Of a stretch of DNA of 64,000 bases, positions 60,820 to 64,000 are shown in pieces. The position numbers and the translations under genes were made by a program. The stretch lies in NCBI RefSeq assembly GCF_004364335.1, contig NZ_SOCR01000009.1, positions 222,198-286,197 on the forward strand. Reading direction: 5' to 3'. Position 1 is the first letter of the stretch; every line of letters starts with the position of its first letter. The DNA comes from Pseudomonas graminis (lineage in GTDB: Bacteria; Pseudomonadota; Gammaproteobacteria; Pseudomonadales; Pseudomonadaceae). The notes below the pieces were generated by a model, which saw only the letters and a list, made by a program, of their open reading frames with translations, searched no databases and was not told where the DNA came from.

Positions 60820-61533
60820 TCAGAAAGGGAACAACGGGCTGAGGAAGAATCGGTCGAACCAGCCTGGCTGACTGGAATCGGCAAACGCGCCTGTACCGGA
60901 ATAAGTAATGCGTGCATCGGCAATGCGGGTCGACGACACAGTGTTGTCGGTGGCGATGTCGTCGGCGCGAATCAGGCCGGCGATGCGCACCAGTTCGTCA
61001 CCGGTGTTCAGGGTCATCCACTTCTCGCCGCGCACCAGCAAAATGCCGTTGGGCATCACGTCCGCGACGGTCACGGTGATCGAGCCGGTCAGGCTGTTGC
61101 TCTGCGCTGCCTTGCCGTCACCCTTGGTGGCGCGGTCGCCGGTGTAGCCGGCGTCCAGGCTGAGGTTGCCGCCACCGACCGGGTTGTTGGTGCTCACGCC
61201 CGCGCCAAACAGCGAGGTCAGGCCCAGACTGGTTTTGCTGGTCTTGCTGATCCCCGAGCTCGCGGCTTTGCTGGCGGCCATCTTCTCGGAAAGCGTGATA
61301 GTGATGATGTCGCCGACCCGGTAGGCCTTGCGGTCGCCGTACAGGTTCTGCTCGAAACCGGCCTGATAAATCGAACCGTTGCTGGCCGCTGATGGCAGCG
61401 GCGTGCGCGGCAACACCGGCGCGTAATAAGGGTCATTGGGTTTGGCCGCAGGCGCAACGCAGCCGGTCAGCAGCGCGATACCGCACACAGGAGCTGCCAA
61501 CAGGGAAAGCCGCAATACAGAGAGCCGTTTCAT
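60820..61533 (-). CDS. flgH: Flagellar L-ring lipoprotein FlgH
   Basis: Outer-membrane L-ring subunit. 237 aa from the ATG at 61533 with a lipoprotein signal (lipobox LLTGC, Cys25) and the FlgH core (SIYQAGFEQNLYGDRKAYRVGDIITITLSE; LVRGEKWMTLNTGDELVRIAGLIRADDI). The 30 upstream codons of the open frame lie in the flgG-flgH gap and do not resemble a signal peptide. Confidence 0.98.
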   Translation of the reverse strand: MKRLSVLRLSLLAAPVCGIALLTGCVAPAAKPNDPYYAPVLPRTPLPSAASNGSIYQAGFEQNLYGDRKAYRVGDIITITLSEKMAASKAASSGISKTSKTSLGLTSLFGAGVSTNNPVGGGNLSLDAGYTGDRATKGDGKAAQSNSLTGSITVTVADVMPNGILLVRGEKWMTLNTGDELVRIAGLIRADDIATDNTVSSTRIADARITYSGTGAFADSSQPGWFDRFFLSPLFPF

Positions 61534-61630
61534 GACACTTAAAACCTCGCGGTGTAACAGGCGTTTTTCAGGCGCCCCTTGTAATTGATCAGGTGTTTCG
61601 CAGCAGGACATCAGGTGTTTCAAGACCGGC

Positions 61631-62419
61631 TTACAGGTTCTGCGTGACGTACTGGAGCATCGAGTCAGCGGTGGAGATCACTTTGGAGTTCATCTCGTAG
61701 GCGCGCTGGGTGGTGATCATGTTCACCAGTTCTTCAACGGTGCTGACGTTGGAGTTTTCCAGGGTGTTCTGCTTGACCACGCCCAGCCCCGTCAGGCCCG
61801 GAGTACCCACTTGCGGCGCGCCGCTGGAAGCGGTTTCCAGGTACAGGTTGCCGCCCTGGGATTGCAGCCCGGCCGGGTTGATGAAATCGGCGGTCTGAAT
61901 ATTCCCGATGACCTGCGGCGTCGCGGCGTTTGCCGACGTAGTAATCGACACAGTGCCGTCTTCGCCGACGGTGAAGGTCTGCGAATCCTGCGGAACGACG
62001 ATCGCAGGCTCCAGCGCGTAGCCGTTGGCGGTCACGATCTGGCCGTTGCTGTCCAGGTGGAACGTGCCGTCGCGGGTGTAGGCCACGGTGCCGTCAGGCT
62101 GACGGATCTGGAAGAAACCGCGGCCGTTGACCGCCATGTCCAGCGGCTGGTTGGTGGTCTGCAGGCTGCCGGCGGTGAAGTTTTTCTGGGTGCCGACGAT
62201 GCGCACACCAGTACCCAGCTGCAGGCCCGATGGCAGCTGGCTGTCCTGAGTGGACTGAGCGCCTGGCTGACGTTTGATCTGGTAGAGCAGGTCCTGGAAT
62301 TCCGCACGGTCGCTTTTGAAACCGGTGGTCGAAACGTTGGCCAGGTTGTTGGAAATGGTCGTCAGGTTGGTGTCCTGGGCGGCCAGACCGGTTTTAGCAA
62401 CATAGAGTGCCGGAAGCAT
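61631..62419 (-). CDS. flgG: Flagellar distal rod protein FlgG
   Basis: Distal rod subunit. 262 aa: N-terminal rod motif (LTTISNNLANVSTTGFKSDRAEFQDLLYQ), central FlgG domain, C-terminal LENSNVSTVEELVNMITTQRAYEMNSKVI. Length is the family standard. Follows flgF by 47 bp. Confidence 0.98.
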   Translation of the reverse strand: MLPALYVAKTGLAAQDTNLTTISNNLANVSTTGFKSDRAEFQDLLYQIKRQPGAQSTQDSQLPSGLQLGTGVRIVGTQKNFTAGSLQTTNQPLDMAVNGRGFFQIRQPDGTVAYTRDGTFHLDSNGQIVTANGYALEPAIVVPQDSQTFTVGEDGTVSITTSANAATPQVIGNIQTADFINPAGLQSQGGNLYLETASSGAPQVGTPGLTGLGVVKQNTLENSNVSTVEELVNMITTQRAYEMNSKVISTADSMLQYVTQNL

Positions 62420-62466
62420 GTTTGAATCTCCTCGAGCGCCTGTTTATCGGCGCAAGCTGTCAGTCA

Positions 62467-63207
62467 TTAGCCCATTTGCAAGACGCGAGCCATCGACTCG
62501 TCATCCTGCTCGGCGGTCTTCATCATCTTGATGTGCAGTTCGAACTGGCGGGACAGCGCCAGCACCGACGTCATCTCGTCAACGGCGTTGACGTTGCTGG
62601 CCTGCAGAAACCCGGATTCGACCTGCACATCGGCATCGGCCTGGGCCGGCTTGCCGCTTTTGGTGTGCATCAGACCGTCGGGGCCTTTTTCCATGGTCGT
62701 CTGGTCGCCCTTGACCAGCTTGATGCGGTCGATCTGGGCCATGACCTGCGGGCTCTCGCCCAGCGAGCGAACACTGATCGTGCCGTCGGCGCCGATCTCG
62801 ATCTGCTGCTGCGGAGGCACGGCGATCGGCCCGCTGTTGCCCATGACCGGCAAACCATTGCCATCACGCAACACGCCGAGGGCGTCGATGTTCATGCTGG
62901 AGGTGCGGGTGTAGGCTTCGCCGCCATCCGCTGTCTGCACCGCCATCCAGCCGTTGCCTTTGACGGCGACGTCCAGATCGCGGCCGGTGTCGACCATCGC
63001 ACCCTGACTGAAGTCAGTGCCGGGACGTTCGCTCATGGCGTACGCCCGGGACGGGTTGACCTCACCGAACACCGGCATCGAGCGCGCCTGCTCAAGGTCG
63101 CGCTGAAACCCGTTGGTCGAAACGTTTGCCAGGTTGTTGGCATGGGCCTTTTGGGCGATGGCGTTTTCCGACGCTCCGCTCATGGCCACGTATAGCAACT
63201 TGTCCAC
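62467..63207 (-). CDS. flgF: Flagellar proximal rod protein FlgF
   Basis: Proximal rod subunit. 246 aa starting at a GTG (63207) preceded by a strong AGGAGG; the product begins MDKLLYVAMSGASENAIAQK, the standard FlgF N-terminus, so the 18-codon extension of the open frame was rejected. The LANVSTNGFQRDLEQ motif and C-terminal VDEMTSVLALSRQFELHIKMMK are present. First gene of flgFGHIJKL. Confidence 0.97.
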   Translation of the reverse strand: MDKLLYVAMSGASENAIAQKAHANNLANVSTNGFQRDLEQARSMPVFGEVNPSRAYAMSERPGTDFSQGAMVDTGRDLDVAVKGNGWMAVQTADGGEAYTRTSSMNIDALGVLRDGNGLPVMGNSGPIAVPPQQQIEIGADGTISVRSLGESPQVMAQIDRIKLVKGDQTTMEKGPDGLMHTKSGKPAQADADVQVESGFLQASNVNAVDEMTSVLALSRQFELHIKMMKTAEQDDESMARVLQMG

Positions 63208-63261
63208 AGTCTTCCTCCTCCGACAGACGCTTGCCGCCTGTAGCTGTACTGAACAGGTCAT

Positions 63262-63277
63262 AGCAATAATCGAACCA
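63262..63277 (-). promoter_or_regulatory. Sigma54 promoter of flgFGHIJKL
   Basis: The minus strand reads TGGTTCGATTATTGCT; GG (63275-63276) and GC (63263-63264) are ten apart and TTGCT is exact. About 55 bp before the flgF GTG. Confidence 0.75.
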
Positions 63278-63478
63278 GTTTTTCAACGGTGATACAAAGC
63301 GTTGATTCTTCAATGATTCCGGCCGCTTTCCATGGACGTGAGTCCGGTTTTCGTCGCCGCGCGACAGCAGACTGCCGGTTTCCTGCAAGCCGACGGCAGC
63401 GAGCGCCAGAAAACTCTCCATGGGGTGCGAAACTTGCAGCGTTTTGTGAATTCGCTTCAGTCGCTACGGAAAACTGTC

Positions 63479-63658
63479 ATGGGTCTGCGCATTGCCCTGC
63501 TCCTCACATTGATTGCCGGCTCGTTTGCCGCTTGGGCGGCACAGGCCCCGTATTTCCTCTGGCAGGGCGCCCACCGAACGGTCTGCGCCCAGACCAGCCC
63601 GGGCGAAGGCTGGACGCGGATCAGCGCCGCGTATGTGAAGTCGGATTGTTCGATTTGA
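63479..63658 (+). CDS. Small exported protein of unknown function
   Basis: 59-aa protein, the only plus-strand gene found here. Residues 1-20 form a signal peptide (MGLRIALLLTLIAGSFAAWA, cleavage after AWA). The short mature part has two cysteines (TVCAQTSPGEGW and KSDCSI) that could form a disulphide. I recognise no family. It is divergent from flgF and may end in the REP cluster. A 49-codon N-terminal extension would hide the signal peptide and was rejected. Confidence 0.65.
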   Translation: MGLRIALLLTLIAGSFAAWAAQAPYFLWQGAHRTVCAQTSPGEGWTRISAAYVKSDCSI

Positions 63659-63699
63659 GTTGTTTCGTTTCGCCTGTGACGGATTGATCGCCTGACACG

Positions 63700-64000
63700 C
63701 CGCCTTCCCGGCTAAAGCCGGTCCTACAATGATCTCGGCATAACCGGATATCCCTGCTCGACGCAAAACCTGTAGGAGTGAGCTTGCTCGCGAACGCGGT
63801 ATGCCTGACACGAATCAATCGCCTGACACTCAGCATTCGCCAGCAAGCCGGCTCCTACGGATTCTGTATCCTCCACAAAATTTGTGGCTTGCCGAGATCC
63901 ACTGTAGGAGCGCGCTTGCCCGCGAAGGCGGTGTGCCTGTCACGTATCAATCGCCTGACACGCCGCATTCGCCAGCAAGCCGGCTCCTACGGATTCTGGA
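63700..64000. repeat. REP cluster at the right end with repeated hybrid REPINs
   Basis: An ACCGGCTTTAGCCGG-type REP (63705-63724, inverted), then two similar units about 131 bp apart. Each unit has a forward REP (TAGGAGTGAGCTTGCTCGCGA at 63773, TAGGAGCGCGCTTGCCCGCGA at 63904), a spacer with ATCAATCGCCTGACAC, and an inverted REP of another type (CGCCAGCAAGCCGGCTCCTAC). The second unit runs to the window edge. Confidence 0.82.

Overview
The window is from a Pseudomonas of the fluorescens lineage. The evidence is the high-GC coding style, the Pseudomonas regulator set FleQ/FleS/FleR/FleN/FlhF/FliA, the flagellin glycosylation block sitting between flgL and fliC, and the abundant short palindromic REP repeats. 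Almost all of it is one polar-flagellum supercluster read from right to left (minus strand); only a 59-codon secreted-protein gene near the right end is on the plus strand.

Layout in direction of transcription. 63.2-54.7 kb: flgF G H I J K L (rod, rings, rod cap/muramidase, hook-filament junction), led by a sigma54 promoter. 54.6-38.2 kb: glycosylation island with two very large multidomain glycosyltransferases, pseB-C-F-G-I for a pseudaminic-acid-type nonulosonate, a ketoacyl-ACP-synthase-III-like protein, a DUF115 motility accessory factor and an 82-aa partner. 37.9-33.6 kb: two unequal flagellin genes, flaG and fliD. 33.5-32.8 kb: fliS and fliT. 32.6-28.4 kb: fleQ, then fleS-fleR. 28.1-22.3 kb: fliE F G H I J. 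21.4-18.9 kb: an HsbA/HsbR/HptB-type output switch. 18.8-11.5 kb: fliK L M N O P Q R and flhB. 10.5-6.4 kb: an insert between flhB and flhA with two ECF sigma/anti-sigma pairs, a fasciclin-domain exported protein and a DUF3455 exported protein. 5.8-0 kb: flhA, flhF, fleN, fliA and the start of cheY (cut by the window edge).

Regulatory signals fit the known Pseudomonas flagellar hierarchy. I located six good sigma54 -24/-12 sites (GG-N10-GC) before flgF, fleS, fliE, fliK, fliL and flhA, and three FliA (sigma28) sites before both flagellin genes and fliS. Intrinsic terminators follow fliA, fleQ, fliD, both flagellin genes and the DUF115 operon.

The least ordinary content is: (i) a ~280-bp multi-hairpin repeat present five times between 5.9 and 22.3 kb, with compensatory changes in at least four stems, including two head-to-head pairs around REP cores; (ii) a matching promoter-like motif (TGCATCC, 17 nt, GTA) before the fasciclin and DUF3455 genes, resembling SigK/RskA regulation of fasciclin antigens in mycobacteria; (iii) a precise 133-bp tandem array of hybrid REP pairs at 41.3-41.9 kb; and (iv) a Pse pathway with no recognisable PseH acetyltransferase but with a KAS III-like enzyme in the island.
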